64,000 nt of DNA from an uncultured Alistipes sp. (GCA_949283205.1 CASDSD010000028.1:1-64000), one strand, 5' to 3'. Positions 10,200-19,254 are shown, counted from the stretch's first letter. The notes: generated from the letters alone by a model not told the origin. Translations and numbers: made by a program.

Positions 10200-10680
10200 C
10201 GGCGTGCGGAAGAGCCGTGGCTCTAACCCACACCGATCTTACTCTTCGGAAGACCGTATTCGGAGGGTGCCCGACAAGGGTTGCGGATCGAGCCGGAGGC
10301 TCCGGTCCGTGCGAGGGGTGCCCGCGATGCGCCGGTAAAGGCGTGTCCAAGAGACGATCTTCTATACGGATGCAGAATCCCGAGTATTCCGTCGCAGGCA
10401 TGGAGGAAAGTGTCGTCCGAGGGCGATAACTTCTCGGTGCGGGCGCGGTAGAAAGGGTTAGGCATTGAGTTACGCAGCCCGACGTCGGCCGCAGCATGCG
10501 GCGGCTCCCCGGAAGAGGGAGTTTGCGGACGGGGCGACATGGTTGTAGCTGACCCGCGGAGTACGCGGTGCCGGTTGCGACTTTTGTCGTTGACAGGGCG
10601 GCCCGAAGGGGTGAAATCCCCGCTTTCGGGTGCGTTTTGCGCTAAAAACCGTATAATCGCTTAAATCTTAATGAAAAAAG
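10200..10680. other. Structured non-coding gap between rpsN and rpsH
   Basis: No credible coding frame lies here on either strand. Several self-complementary stretches are visible: AGAGCCGTGGCTCT at 10211-10224, CCGGAGGCTCCGG around 10293, GCCGCAGCATGCGGC at 10488-10502, and a nested hairpin at 10602-10630 (outer CCCGAA/TTCGGG, inner GGGG/CCCC). The density of stems could reflect a structured RNA, remnants of an inserted element, or simply high GC. No TAnnTTTG promoter for a separate transcript was found before 10704. Confidence 0.4.
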
Positions 10681-10703
10681 GCGATTTTTCGGAATTTTAT
10701 GCG

Positions 10704-10711
10704 TATATTTG
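10704..10711 (+). promoter_or_regulatory. Promoter -7 box for the rpsH part of the cluster
   Basis: TATATTTG fits TAnnTTTG exactly. The region upstream has T-runs (10685-10689) but no properly spaced TTTG. Transcription would start near 10718, leaving a leader of about 95 bases with two hairpins before rpsH. Together with the terminator after rpsN this suggests that rpsH onward is a separate transcript. Confidence 0.6.
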
Positions 10712-10730
10712 CGCGCATTGTCGCGGGGGT

Positions 10731-10759
10731 ATGCCTCCGCAGCGCTCCCCGAAAGGGGA
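10731..10759 (+). promoter_or_regulatory. Twin hairpins in the rpsH leader
   Basis: GCGGGGG and CCTCCGC form a 7-bp stem (one G-U pair) around TATG. The next stem, TCCCC/GGGGA at 10746-10759, closes a GAAA tetraloop. The pair sits in the putative 5' leader of rpsH. A role as a ribosomal-protein binding site, for example for S8, is inference. Confidence 0.4.
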
Positions 10760-10811
10760 AAACAATTACGGAAAAAACTTTTTGGTATTAATTTTTAACT
10801 TTTAATTCATT

Positions 10812-11210
10812 ATGACAGATCCAATCGCGGATTTTCTAACTCGAATTAGAAACGCAGTGAAAGCCAACCACAAAGTGGTTGAAGCTCCTGGCTCAAAAAT
10901 TAAGCAGGAAATTACGAAGATCCTTTACGAGCAGGGCTACATCCTGGCCTACAAGTTCGACACGAACGAGAAGGGTCACCCCACCATCAAGATCGCACTG
11001 AAGTGGGATGCCGCTACGAAGACGAACGCAATCAAGGACCTCAAGCGCATCAGCCGTCCGGGTCTTCGCCGTTATGCGTCGGTATCGGAGATGCCGCGCG
11101 TGCTCAACGGCCTTGGAATCGCGATCCTCTCGACCTCGAAGGGTATCATGACCGATGCGAAGGCTCGCAAGGAGAACGTCGGTGGCGAGATCCTCTGCTA
11201 CGTATACTAA
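10812..11210 (+). CDS. rpsH: 30S ribosomal protein S8
   Basis: S8 binds the central domain of 16S rRNA and represses the spc operon in E. coli. The 132-residue protein is full length, with [15 protein letters not shown] at the start and the [27 protein letters not shown]-terminal core spread over the last 26 residues. It is separated from rpsN by 661 bases with a terminator and promoter, and from rplF by 136 bases containing a tandem repeat. Both gaps are unusual for this normally tight gene series. Confidence 0.98.
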   Translation: MTDPIADFLTRIRNAVKANHKVVEAPGSKIKQEITKILYEQGYILAYKFDTNEKGHPTIKIALKWDAATKTNAIKDLKRISRPGLRRYASVSEMPRVLNGLGIAILSTSKGIMTDAKARKENVGGEILCYVY

Positions 11211-11226
11211 CGGCGGGGGCGCCAGC

Positions 11227-11306
11227 AGTCTGGAAAGGCGCGGGGCGTCAAAGTCTGGAAAGGCGGGGCGTCAATAGTCTGGAAAGGCGGGACGTCAAAA
11301 GCCTGA
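11227..11306 (+). repeat. 24-bp tandem repeat in the rpsH-rplF gap
   Basis: Three full units (11227-11251, 11252-11275, 11276-11299) each start AGTCTGGAAAGGCG and end in a GGGCGTCAA-type half. A degraded fourth copy begins at 11300 with AGCCTGAAAA. The first unit has one extra base. Read in one frame the repeat would give eight-residue periods (SLERRGVN, SLERRDVK), but there is no start that makes this a gene. Copy number could vary between strains and would lengthen the untranslated spacer before rplF. Confidence 0.85.
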
Positions 11307-11346
11307 AAAAAAGAATTCACTAACAAAACAAACTAAACGAAACACA

Positions 11347-11931
11347 ATGTCAAGAATTGGTAAATTACCTGTAATCTTGCCGGCGGGGGTGACCGTAGAG
11401 GTAACGCCCGACAACACGGTAAGGGTGAAAGGGCCACTTGGGACACTGAGTCAGAAGGTTGATTCAGACATTAAGGTCGAGGTCGGCACACATACCGACG
11501 CTCACTCGGGCAAGGAGGAGCCTGCGGTTATGGTAAGCCGCCCGACGAACCAGCCCCGTCACCGTTCGCTGCACGGACTTTACCGTGCGCTGATCAACAA
11601 CATGGTCATCGGCGTATCGAAGGGCTACGAGATCAAGCAGGAGCTTGTCGGCGTTGGCTACAAGGCCGAAGTCAAGGGCAACATTCTGGAGATGAACCTC
11701 GGCTATTCGCACGATACGGCACTTATGCTTCCTCCGGAGATCACGGCGACGGCCGTCACGGAGAAGAAGGGCAACCCGATCATCACGCTCAAGAGCATCG
11801 ACAAGCAGCTCATCGGACAGGTCGCTGCGAAGATCCGCTCGCTGCGCAAGCCGGAGCCTTATAAGGGTAAGGGTATCAAGTTCGTGGGAGAGACGCTGCG
11901 TCGCAAGGCCGGTAAGTCAGCTTCAAAATAG
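11347..11931 (+). CDS. rplF: 50S ribosomal protein L6
   Basis: L6 lies near the sarcin-ricin loop and the factor-binding site. The 194-residue protein starts MSRIGKLPVILPAGV and ends with the EPYKGKGIKFVGETLRRKAGKS motif, as expected for the two-domain family. It follows the tandem-repeat spacer and precedes rplR by 19 bases. Confidence 0.98.
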   Translation: MSRIGKLPVILPAGVTVEVTPDNTVRVKGPLGTLSQKVDSDIKVEVGTHTDAHSGKEEPAVMVSRPTNQPRHRSLHGLYRALINNMVIGVSKGYEIKQELVGVGYKAEVKGNILEMNLGYSHDTALMLPPEITATAVTEKKGNPIITLKSIDKQLIGQVAAKIRSLRKPEPYKGKGIKFVGETLRRKAGKSASK

Positions 11932-11950
11932 TTAAAACAAGTCAAGCGTT

Positions 11951-12313
11951 ATGTCATTGAATAAGATAGAAAGAAGAGAGAGGATCAAGATGCGTATCCG
12001 CAAGATCGTGAGCGGAACGCCCGAGCAGCCTCGCATGACTGTATTCCGTAGCAACAAGCAGATCTACGTACAGTTCATAGATGACCTCGCCGGTGTAACT
12101 CTGGCCACGGCTTCTTCGCTCGACAAGGAGATCGCCGCCGAGACGGCCGGCAAGACCAAGAGCGAGGTGGCGGCAATGGTAGGCAAGCTGGCGGCCCAGC
12201 GCGCCGTCGAGAAGGGAATCTCGACCGTGTCGTTCGACCGTAACGGTTACCTGTATCACGGAAGAATCAAAATGTTAGCCGACGCCGCTCGCGAGGGTGG
12301 TCTTAAATTCTAA
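11951..12313 (+). CDS. rplR: 50S ribosomal protein L18
   Basis: L18 binds 5S rRNA with L5 and L25. The 120-residue protein has the basic N-terminus ([15 protein letters not shown]), the [19 protein letters not shown] segment and the [22 protein letters not shown]-terminal motif. It is 5 bases before rpsE. Confidence 0.98.
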   Translation: MSLNKIERRERIKMRIRKIVSGTPEQPRMTVFRSNKQIYVQFIDDLAGVTLATASSLDKEIAAETAGKTKSEVAAMVGKLAAQRAVEKGISTVSFDRNGYLYHGRIKMLADAAREGGLKF

Positions 12314-12318
12314 GCGAT

Positions 12319-12837
12319 ATGTCAAATACCAACATAAAGAAAGTTCGTACAAGCGACCTCGAGCTCAAGGACAGGCTCGTAAGCATCAACCGTGTCACGA
12401 AGGTGACGAAGGGCGGTCGTACATTCAGCTTCTCTGCCATTGTCGTGGTAGGTAACGAGAACGGTGTGGTAGGCTACGGCCTCGGCAAGGCATCGGAGGT
12501 TACGTCGGCAATCGCAAAGGGCGTGGAGGATGCAAAGAAGAATCTGGTGAAGATTCCTGTGATCAACGGAACGATACCCCACAAGCAGGAGATGCGTTTC
12601 GGGGGTTCTCTGGTCATGATACGTCCGGCCGCACCCGGTACGGGTATCATCGCCGGCGGTGCCATGCGTGCCGTTCTGGAGTCTGTCGGCGTGAAGAACG
12701 TGCTTGCCAAGAGCAAGGGCTCGTCGAACGCCCACAACCTGGTGAAGGCTACGGTAGCTGCATTGTGCGAGCTGCGTGACGCTCGCAGCGTGGCACAGGC
12801 CCGCGGCATATCTATGAACAAGGTGTTTAACGGATAA
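12319..12837 (+). CDS. rpsE: 30S ribosomal protein S5
   Basis: S5 shapes the mRNA entry channel and affects decoding accuracy. The 172-residue protein has the double-stranded RNA-binding fold with the [20 protein letters not shown] segment and the C-terminal [16 protein letters not shown] motif. It lies between rplR and rpmD. Confidence 0.98.
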   Translation: MSNTNIKKVRTSDLELKDRLVSINRVTKVTKGGRTFSFSAIVVVGNENGVVGYGLGKASEVTSAIAKGVEDAKKNLVKIPVINGTIPHKQEMRFGGSLVMIRPAAPGTGIIAGGAMRAVLESVGVKNVLAKSKGSSNAHNLVKATVAALCELRDARSVAQARGISMNKVFNG

Positions 12838-12850
12838 AAAGCGCAACAGT

Positions 12851-13033
12851 ATGGCAACATTGAAAATCACTCAGGTTCGCAGCCGTATCGGCGCCTCGGC
12901 GCAGCAGCGCAAGAATCTCGACGCGCTGGGTCTTCACAGGATCCATCAGAGTGTCGAGCATGAGGATTCGGCTATCATCAAGGGTATGCTCGAGCGCGTA
13001 AAGCACCTCGTGGTGATCGAGCAGGTAAAATAA
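12851..13033 (+). CDS. rpmD: 50S ribosomal protein L30
   Basis: L30 is a small ferredoxin-like-fold protein of the large subunit. The 60-residue product shows KITQVRSRIGASAQQRKNL and the LGLHRIHQSVEHED segment. It is 13 bases after rpsE and 27 before rplO. Confidence 0.97.
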   Translation: MATLKITQVRSRIGASAQQRKNLDALGLHRIHQSVEHEDSAIIKGMLERVKHLVVIEQVK

Positions 13034-13060
13034 GTTTAACGATTAAAGATTGAATTCAAT

Positions 13061-13507
13061 ATGGAACTCAATAACTTAAAGCCCGCACAGGGTTCTACGC
13101 ATCACGACAAGCGTGTGGGTCGCGGCGCCGGCTCGGGTCGCGGCGGCTATGCCACGCGCGGTCTGAAGGGAGCCAAGTCGCGTTCGGGATACTCACGCAA
13201 ACTCGGCTTCGAGGGCGGTCAGATGCCTTTGCAGCGTCGTCTTCCCAAGTTCGGATTCAAGAATCTGAAGAGGGTTGAGTTTAAGCCTATCAACCTTTCG
13301 GCTCTGGAGTCTCTGGCAGAGAAGAACTCGCTTACGGCGATATCGGTCGAGACGCTGGTAGATGCCGGATTCGTTTCATCGAACGACAAGGTAAAGATTT
13401 TGGGCAACGGATCTCTCACGAAGGCTCTGACGGTAACGGCACACGCCTTCTCGAAGAGCGCCGAGGAGGCCATCACGGCGGCCGGCGGCAGCGTGGAAAA
13501 GTTGTAA
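13061..13507 (+). CDS. rplO: 50S ribosomal protein L15
   Basis: L15 has a long extended arm that threads into the 23S core. The 148-residue protein has the glycine/arginine-rich N-terminus (GRGAGSGRGGYATRGLKGAKSR) and the GGQMPLQRRLPKFGF motif. It ends 20 bases before secY. Confidence 0.98.
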   Translation: MELNNLKPAQGSTHHDKRVGRGAGSGRGGYATRGLKGAKSRSGYSRKLGFEGGQMPLQRRLPKFGFKNLKRVEFKPINLSALESLAEKNSLTAISVETLVDAGFVSSNDKVKILGNGSLTKALTVTAHAFSKSAEEAITAAGGSVEKL

Positions 13508-13527
13508 CCTAAAAACGTCGATTCGAT

Positions 13528-14901
13528 ATGAACGGTTATATGATTGTTGGCATAGTGGTGGTGGTAGTAATCGTACTGCTGCTGGCTACCAACAAGAAAC
13601 TCATCGAAACACTCAAGAACATATACAAGATCGAGGAGCTGCGCAAGCGTATCCTCTATACGCTTGGTCTGCTTCTGGTGTTCCGTCTGGGCTGTTTTGT
13701 GGTAATACCGGGTATCAACCCCAATGCTTTGGGCGCGGATTCGGCTTTGGCTGACCAGATGAACAGCAACACCCTGCTGGGTCTGCTGGACGTATTCTCG
13801 GGAGGTGCATTCGCCAATGCCGCCATCTTCGCTCTGGGAGTGATGCCCTACATCACCGCGTCGATCATCATCCAGCTTCTGGGTATCATGGTTCCTGCCG
13901 TGCAGAAGCTGCAGAAGGAGGGTGAGAGCGGCCGCCGCAAGATGAACCAGTGGACCCGTTTGCTCACCATCGTGGTGCTGTGCCTCCAGGGCCCGGCCTA
14001 CGTTGCAAACCTCTATGCCCGTATGCCCGAGGCGTTCGTCTATGGCGGAACGTTCCTCTTCTTCGCCTACGCCACGGTCATCCTTATCGCCGGAACCATG
14101 TTCACCATGTGGTTGGGCGAGAAGATCACCGACAAGGGTATCGGCAACGGAATCTCGCTTATCATCATGATCGGTATCGTGGCACGTCTGCCTCAGGCTC
14201 TGCTGGCCGAATTCACGGCCCGCGTGAGCACCTCGACGGGTAGCCTGATCATGTTCGTGGTGGAGCTGGTGATACTGTTCCTGGTGTTCATGGTTACGAT
14301 AGCTGTGGTGCAGGCCGTGCGCAAGGTGCCTGTACAGTATGCCAAGCGTGTGATCGGTAACAAGCAGTACGGCGGCGTACGTCAGTACATTCCGCTGAAG
14401 ATGAATGCGGCCAACGTGATGCCCATCATCTTCGCGCAGGCGCTGATGTTCATCCCGATGCTGATTCCGGGATTGCAGGGAACATTCTCTAACATCCAGG
14501 GCTTCTGGTACAATTTCACGCTGGCGGTGCTGGTGATCGCCTTCACCTATTTCTACACGGCGATTATCATCAACCCTCAAATGATGGCGGAGGACATGAA
14601 GCGCAACGGCGGCTTCATCCCGGGCGTCAAGCCGGGCAAGCAGACGGTGAGCTACATCGACACCATCATGACGAGAATCACCCTTCCGGGATCGGTCTTC
14701 CTGGCGCTCGTATCTATATTGCCGGCGCTGGCGATGAAGTTCCTGGGTGTTCAGCAGCATTTCGCCTACTTCTACGGAGGTACGTCGCTGCTGATCATGG
14801 TAGGTGTTATCCTCGATACTCTGAAGCAGATTGAGAGCTACCTGCTGATGCGTCACTACGACGGTCTGATGAAGACGGGACGCATACAGGGTCGTTATTA
14901 A
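13528..14901 (+). CDS. secY: Protein translocase subunit SecY
   Basis: SecY is the channel of the Sec translocon in the cytoplasmic membrane. The 457-residue protein shows about ten membrane segments. Near the N-terminus are the LRKRILYTLGLLLVFRLG segment and the PGINPNAL plug region. The cytoplasmic loop carrying VRKVPVQYAKR is present. It extends the N-terminus by one extra hydrophobic stretch (MIVGIVVVVVIVLLLATN), so the first residues may form an additional helix or reflect an upstream start choice. It follows rplO by 20 bases, the standard spc position, and is followed by a 101-base spacer before map. Confidence 0.97.
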   Translation: MNGYMIVGIVVVVVIVLLLATNKKLIETLKNIYKIEELRKRILYTLGLLLVFRLGCFVVIPGINPNALGADSALADQMNSNTLLGLLDVFSGGAFANAAIFALGVMPYITASIIIQLLGIMVPAVQKLQKEGESGRRKMNQWTRLLTIVVLCLQGPAYVANLYARMPEAFVYGGTFLFFAYATVILIAGTMFTMWLGEKITDKGIGNGISLIIMIGIVARLPQALLAEFTARVSTSTGSLIMFVVELVILFLVFMVTIAVVQAVRKVPVQYAKRVIGNKQYGGVRQYIPLKMNAANVMPIIFAQALMFIPMLIPGLQGTFSNIQGFWYNFTLAVLVIAFTYFYTAIIINPQMMAEDMKRNGGFIPGVKPGKQTVSYIDTIMTRITLPGSVFLALVSILPALAMKFLGVQQHFAYFYGGTSLLIMVGVILDTLKQIESYLLMRHYDGLMKTGRIQGRY

Positions 14902-15002
14902 CGGAGCTTCCGCAAGGTTTTCCGAAGAGGAGGAACAGGGAGGCGCCTCGATTGTAAAGAAAGGCGGGCCGCGCAAGCGGCGCAAAACAATACGAAAAGG
15001 AG

Positions 15003-15776
15003 ATGATTCATCTGAAAACGGACGCTGAGATCGAGATTCTGCGTGAGAACAACATCCTGGTCAGCCGGACGCTGGCCGAGGTAGGGCGTAACATCCGCCC
15101 GGGGATCACCACGCGTGAACTGGATAAGATCGCCGAGGATTTCATCCGTGCGAACGGAGCCATTCCGGCGTGTCTGGGGTACGAGGGCTATCCGGCCTCG
15201 ACCTGCATATCGGTCAACGAGCAGGTAGTCCACGGCATACCGTCGGATCGGGTCATCAAGGAGGGCGACATAGTATCGGTCGATTTGTGTACGCTTTTGA
15301 AGGGGTTTGTTGGCGATTCGGCATATACGTTTGCCGTAGGCGAAGTCGGCGAGGAGGCAAGGCGGCTTCTGGCAGTCACCAAAGAAGCTCTTTATAAGGG
15401 TACGGCACAGGCCAAGGCGGGAAATCGCGTGGGCGATATCTCGGCGGCGGTGCAGGAGTACGTCGAAAGCTTCGGCTACGGCGTAGTGCGCGAGCTGGAG
15501 GGACACGGTTTGGGGCGAGAGATGCACGAAGCCCCCGGTGTTCCGAATTACGGGGCTCGCGGCAGGGGACCTCTGCTGAAGGAGGGCATGGTCATCTGCA
15601 TAGAACCGATGATAACGATGGGCAGCAAGGCCGTGGTTTTCGAGCGCGACGGGTGGACCGTCCGCACGCGGGACCGCAAGCCTGCGGCACACTTCGAGTT
15701 TGCCGTTGCGATCCGTCGCGACGGGCCCGACGTATTGACCGACTTTAATATAATCGAACAGGCACTTAACAACTAA
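15003..15776 (+). CDS. map: Methionine aminopeptidase, type I
   Basis: This enzyme removes the N-terminal methionine from new proteins. The 257-residue protein has the pita-bread fold ligands: Asp in DIVSVDL and in FVGDSAYTF, His in [12 protein letters not shown], Glu in ICIEPM, and Glu in AHFEFAVAI. There is no N-terminal zinc-finger extension, so it is the short bacterial form. It lies between secY and infA, 11 bases before infA, as in many Gram-positive and Bacteroidota spc clusters. Confidence 0.97.
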   Translation: MIHLKTDAEIEILRENNILVSRTLAEVGRNIRPGITTRELDKIAEDFIRANGAIPACLGYEGYPASTCISVNEQVVHGIPSDRVIKEGDIVSVDLCTLLKGFVGDSAYTFAVGEVGEEARRLLAVTKEALYKGTAQAKAGNRVGDISAAVQEYVESFGYGVVRELEGHGLGREMHEAPGVPNYGARGRGPLLKEGMVICIEPMITMGSKAVVFERDGWTVRTRDRKPAAHFEFAVAIRRDGPDVLTDFNIIEQALNN

Positions 15777-15787
15777 GTAGAGGCTCT

Positions 15788-16006
15788 ATGGCAAAACAAA
15801 CTGCTATTGAAAGGGACGGAACCATCATCGAAGCATTGTCTAACGCGATGTTCCGTGTCGAATTGGATAACGGACACGTTATCACGGCCCACATCTCGGG
15901 GAAGATGCGTATGCACTACATCAAGATTCTTCCCGGCGATAAGGTCAAAGTGGAGATGACCCCCTACGATTTGAGTAAGGGTCGCATATCCTTTAGGTAC
16001 AAATAA
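15788..16006 (+). CDS. infA: Translation initiation factor IF-1
   Basis: IF-1 blocks the A site during initiation. The 72-residue OB-fold protein has typical length and sequence: [33 protein letters not shown] and the C-terminal [12 protein letters not shown]. It follows map by 11 bases and precedes rpmJ by 19. Confidence 0.98.
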   Translation: MAKQTAIERDGTIIEALSNAMFRVELDNGHVITAHISGKMRMHYIKILPGDKVKVEMTPYDLSKGRISFRYK

Positions 16007-16025
16007 TCAGATTGCTTGAAAAGTC

Positions 16026-16142
16026 ATGAAAGTAAAAGCATCAATCAAGAAGCGTAGCGAGGATTGCAAGATCGTGAAGCGCAAGGGAAAGCTCTACGTC
16101 ATCTGCAAGAAGAATCCCAAGTTCAAGATGCGCCAAGGGTAA
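16026..16142 (+). CDS. rpmJ: 50S ribosomal protein L36, zinc-ligand-poor
   Basis: This 38-residue protein ([15 protein letters not shown], ending [10 protein letters not shown]) is L36. Of the four zinc ligands in the classic form, position 11 is Ser instead of Cys and the histidine near residue 32 is replaced, leaving only Cys14 and Cys27. It is therefore probably unable to hold zinc, as in other Bacteroidota. It lies in the normal place between infA and rpsM. Confidence 0.97.
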   Translation: MKVKASIKKRSEDCKIVKRKGKLYVICKKNPKFKMRQG

Positions 16143-16173
16143 TGTTCAAAAGATTAATTAAAGAAAGGAATTT

Positions 16174-16554
16174 ATGGCACGTATAGTAGGTGTAGATTTA
16201 CCTAAAAACAAGCGGGGCGAGATAGGCCTGACCTATATTTACGGTATAGGCCGCAGCACGGCCCGCAAGATTCTTGACAAGTCAGGGATCTCGTACGACG
16301 TAAAAGTAAGCGACTGGACCGACGAGCAGGTCGGCGCAATCCGTACGGCGATAGCCGATATGGGCATCAAGGTCGAGGGCGAGTGCCGTTCGATCGTACA
16401 GCTGAACATCAAGCGCCTGATGGATATCGGCTGCTATCGCGGCATCCGTCACCGTCTGGGTCTTCCCGTGCGCGGGCAGAGTACGAAGAACAATGCCCGT
16501 ACGCGCAAGGGTCGCAAGAAGACCGTAGCAAACAAGAAAAAGGCAACGAAGTAA
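16174..16554 (+). CDS. rpsM: 30S ribosomal protein S13
   Basis: S13 forms bridge B1a/B1b to the large subunit. The 126-residue protein has the [25 protein letters not shown] start, including the helix-hairpin-helix, and the [17 protein letters not shown] motif. It is the first gene of the alpha section, 13 bases before rpsK. Confidence 0.98.
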   Translation: MARIVGVDLPKNKRGEIGLTYIYGIGRSTARKILDKSGISYDVKVSDWTDEQVGAIRTAIADMGIKVEGECRSIVQLNIKRLMDIGCYRGIRHRLGLPVRGQSTKNNARTRKGRKKTVANKKKATK

Positions 16555-16567
16555 TAAATAGAGAGTT

Positions 16568-16957
16568 ATGGCAAAGAAAACTGGAACGGTCAAGAAGAAG
16601 GTTGTCAAAGTGGGTGCCGTTGGTATGGCTTTCGTACACTCGACTTTCAACAACGTAATCATTACTATCACCAACGAGGTCGGCGAGGTAATCAGCTGGT
16701 CGTCGGCAGGTAAGATGGGATTCCGCGGCTCGAAGAAGAATACTCCCTATGCAGCGCAGACGGCGGCAGCCGATTGCGCGAAGGTTGCCTACGACATGGG
16801 TCTGCGCAAGGTAAAGGTCTATGTTAAGGGTCCGGGTCAGGGCCGCGAGAGTGCGGTTCGCACGATCCACGGAGCCGGTATCGAGGTGATGGAGATCATC
16901 GACGTGACTCCGCTGCCGCATAACGGCTGCCGCGCTCCCAACCGTCGCCGTGTATAG
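16568..16957 (+). CDS. rpsK: 30S ribosomal protein S11
   Basis: S11 lies on the platform near the E site. The 129-residue protein has [15 protein letters not shown], the [20 protein letters not shown] stretch and the C-terminal [13 protein letters not shown]. It follows rpsM by 13 bases; a 63-base spacer precedes rpsD. Confidence 0.98.
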   Translation: MAKKTGTVKKKVVKVGAVGMAFVHSTFNNVIITITNEVGEVISWSSAGKMGFRGSKKNTPYAAQTAAADCAKVAYDMGLRKVKVYVKGPGQGRESAVRTIHGAGIEVMEIIDVTPLPHNGCRAPNRRRV

Positions 16958-17020
16958 TGAGCAGTCGGGAGACGACAGAAGAGGACTTTTAGTGAAAAGG
17001 TATTAAAAAAGTTAAAAACA

Positions 17021-17629
17021 ATGGCAAGATATATAGGACCTAAATCGAAGATCGCCCGTAAGTTCGGCGAAGCTATCTATGGTGCGGACAAAGTTCTTGA
17101 GAAGAGGAACTTTCCTCCCGGACAGCACGGTCTGGCTCGCAAGCGCAAGAAGAATTCGGAGTACGGCGAGCAGTTGAGCGAGAAGCAGAAGGCGAAGTAC
17201 ACCTACGGTATACTGGAGAAGCAGTTCGCCCGCACGTACGAGGCAGCGGCACGTATGGGCGGCATCACGGGTGAGAACCTGCTGAAGCTGCTGGAGTGCC
17301 GTCTGGACAATGTCGTATACCGTCTGGGCATCGCCCCGACGCGTGCGGCAGCGCGCCAGCTGGTATCGCACCGTCACATCTGCGTCAACGGCGAGGTTGT
17401 GAACATTCCGTCGTATTCGCTGCGCGTAGGCGACATCGTGTCGGTACGCGAGAAGTCTAAGAGCCTGGAGGTTATTACGTCGGCAGTAGCCGGATCGTCA
17501 CGCAGCCGTTACGCATGGCTGGAGTGGGACGGCGCCACGATGAGCGGTAAGCTCCTGCAGAAACCCGAACGTGAGGAGATTCCCGAGAACATCAAGGAAC
17601 AGCTGATCGTCGAGCTGTACTCGAAGTAG
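17021..17629 (+). CDS. rpsD: 30S ribosomal protein S4
   Basis: S4 is a primary 16S-binding protein and the translational repressor of the alpha operon in E. coli. The 202-residue protein has the S4 RNA-binding domain with [20 protein letters not shown] and [10 protein letters not shown]. The zinc-binding cysteines of some S4 N-termini are absent. It is 24 bases before rpoA. Confidence 0.98.
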   Translation: MARYIGPKSKIARKFGEAIYGADKVLEKRNFPPGQHGLARKRKKNSEYGEQLSEKQKAKYTYGILEKQFARTYEAAARMGGITGENLLKLLECRLDNVVYRLGIAPTRAAARQLVSHRHICVNGEVVNIPSYSLRVGDIVSVREKSKSLEVITSAVAGSSRSRYAWLEWDGATMSGKLLQKPEREEIPENIKEQLIVELYSK

Positions 17630-17653
17630 TAATTAATACAAATTCAATAATTT

Positions 17654-18646
17654 ATGGCAATATTAGCATTCCAGAAACCTGAAAAGGTTATTATGCTCGA
17701 AGCCACCGCGTCGTTCGGAAAATTCGAGTTCCGGCCGCTGGAACCCGGCTTCGGTATGACAGTCGGCAACGCTTTGCGACGCGTTTTGCTCTCATCGTTG
17801 GAGGGTTATGCAATTACGACCGTAAAGGTAGCCGGAGTGAACAATGAGTTTGCCGCTATTCCGGGAGTGATGGAGGGTATGATGGATATCATCCTGAAGC
17901 TCAAGCAGATCCGTTTTTTGCGCACGGTAGACAATCAGGATTTTGAGAAGGTCACCGTAAACGTGGCGGGTGTAACGGAGCTTACCGCAGGATATATCTC
18001 GAATTACCTGTCATCGTTCAAAGTCCTGAATCCCGATCTGGTCATCTGCCATCTTGCGCCGGGTACGAAGATGCAGATCACGCTGACGATCGGCAAGGGA
18101 CGCGGATATGTGCCTTCTGAAGAGAACGCCCCCGCCGAGAAGGAGCTGGACGTTCTTCCCATCGACTCGATCTTCACGCCCATCAAGAACGTGAAGTATT
18201 CGATCGAGGATTACCGTGTGGAGCAGAAGACCGACTACGAAAAGTTGAATTTGGAGATTACTACCGATGGTTCAATCCATCCCAAGGAGGCTCTGAAAGA
18301 GGCCGCCAAGATACTTATCCAGCACTTCATGCTCTTCTCGGACGAGAAGATCACCATCAACATGGACGACAGCAGCGACAACGACACGCTGGACGACGAG
18401 GCACTGCGCATGCGCCAACTGCTGAAGACGAAGCTGTCGGATCAGGACCTGAGCGTGCGCGCTCTGAATTGCCTGAAGGCGGCGGATGTCGACACCGTGG
18501 GCGATCTGGTGAAGCTGAACCGCAACGACCTGCTGAAGTTCCGCAACTTCGGCAAGAAGTCGCTCACGGAGCTGGACGAGTTGCTGGCATCACTTAACCT
18601 TAAGTTCGGAATGGACGTATCAATCTACAAACTTGATAAAGACTAA
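17654..18646 (+). CDS. rpoA: RNA polymerase alpha subunit
   Basis: Alpha nucleates RNA polymerase assembly and its C-terminal domain contacts promoter DNA and regulators. The 330-residue protein has the N-terminal dimerisation domain ([23 protein letters not shown]) and the C-terminal helix-hairpin-helix domain ([31 protein letters not shown]). Length is standard. It lies between rpsD and rplQ, with only 2 bases before rplQ. Confidence 0.98.
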   Translation: MAILAFQKPEKVIMLEATASFGKFEFRPLEPGFGMTVGNALRRVLLSSLEGYAITTVKVAGVNNEFAAIPGVMEGMMDIILKLKQIRFLRTVDNQDFEKVTVNVAGVTELTAGYISNYLSSFKVLNPDLVICHLAPGTKMQITLTIGKGRGYVPSEENAPAEKELDVLPIDSIFTPIKNVKYSIEDYRVEQKTDYEKLNLEITTDGSIHPKEALKEAAKILIQHFMLFSDEKITINMDDSSDNDTLDDEALRMRQLLKTKLSDQDLSVRALNCLKAADVDTVGDLVKLNRNDLLKFRNFGKKSLTELDELLASLNLKFGMDVSIYKLDKD

Positions 18647-18648
18647 TT

Positions 18649-19224
18649 ATGAGACACAATAAGAATTTCAATCACCTGGGCCGCCAGGCGGGTCACCGCA
18701 AGGCGATGTTGTCGAACATGGCCTCGTCGCTGATCCTGCACAAGCGCATCGAGACCACCGTTGCCAAGGCGAAGGCTGTACAGCAGTTCGTGGAGCCTCT
18801 GGTAACCAAGTCGAAGGAGGACACCACTCATTCGCGTCGTGTAGTATTCTCGTACCTGAAGCAGAAGAAGGCCGTGACGGAGCTGTTCCGTACGGTAGCG
18901 CCGAAGATTGCGGAGCGTCCGGGCGGATACACCCGTATCCTGAAGACCGGTTTCCGTCTGGGCGACGGTGCCGACATGTGCATCATCGAGCTGGTTGACT
19001 TCAACGACGCCTATACCTTCGGCAAGATAGCATCGACGGAGGAGGCGAAGCCCAAGACGCGTCGTTCGCGCAAGAGCGCAGCCAAGAAGACCGACGCCGT
19101 GGAGGATGCCACGGTAGTGGAGGAGAAGAAGAGCGCAGCACGCGCCAAGGCTCCGAAGGCCGCTCCCGTGAAGAATGCTGCGGCACCTGCCGTGAAGAAG
19201 ACCAACGTAGGTAAGAAGATGTAA
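18649..19224 (+). CDS. rplQ: 50S ribosomal protein L17 with long basic tail
   Basis: L17 sits beside the tunnel exit. Residues 1-120 give the usual domain ([21 protein letters not shown] at the start, [16 protein letters not shown] near its end). A tail of about 65 residues rich in lysine, alanine and proline follows, making 191 residues against about 120-127 in E. coli. Extended tails occur in Bacteroidota. It is the last gene of the ribosomal supercluster and is followed by a strong terminator. Confidence 0.97.
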   Translation: MRHNKNFNHLGRQAGHRKAMLSNMASSLILHKRIETTVAKAKAVQQFVEPLVTKSKEDTTHSRRVVFSYLKQKKAVTELFRTVAPKIAERPGGYTRILKTGFRLGDGADMCIIELVDFNDAYTFGKIASTEEAKPKTRRSRKSAAKKTDAVEDATVVEEKKSAARAKAPKAAPVKNAAAPAVKKTNVGKKM

Positions 19225-19254
19225 TCGGAGCGATCCGGAATCATATTACCGATA

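Noticed and set aside
10225-10260. Weak similarity to a sequencing adapter (CCGATCT and CTCTTCGGAAGA)
   Set aside because: Only short pieces match and in the wrong order, and the flanks run on as ordinary genomic sequence.
10403-10411. GAGGAAAGT, as in the core of RNase P RNA
   Set aside because: The partner strand near the 3' end (ACAGAA and the following pairing) and the rest of the conserved core are missing.
10069-10540. Minus-strand open frames in the rpsN-rpsH gap
   Set aside because: Composition is biased to Pro/Arg/Ser, one runs into rpsN, no start or promoter fits, and no domain is recognisable.
11003-11323. Plus-strand open frame through the 24-bp repeat with eight-residue periods
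   Set aside because: Its start is inside rpsH in another frame and it has no independent start or domain. The period is a result of the 24-bp unit.
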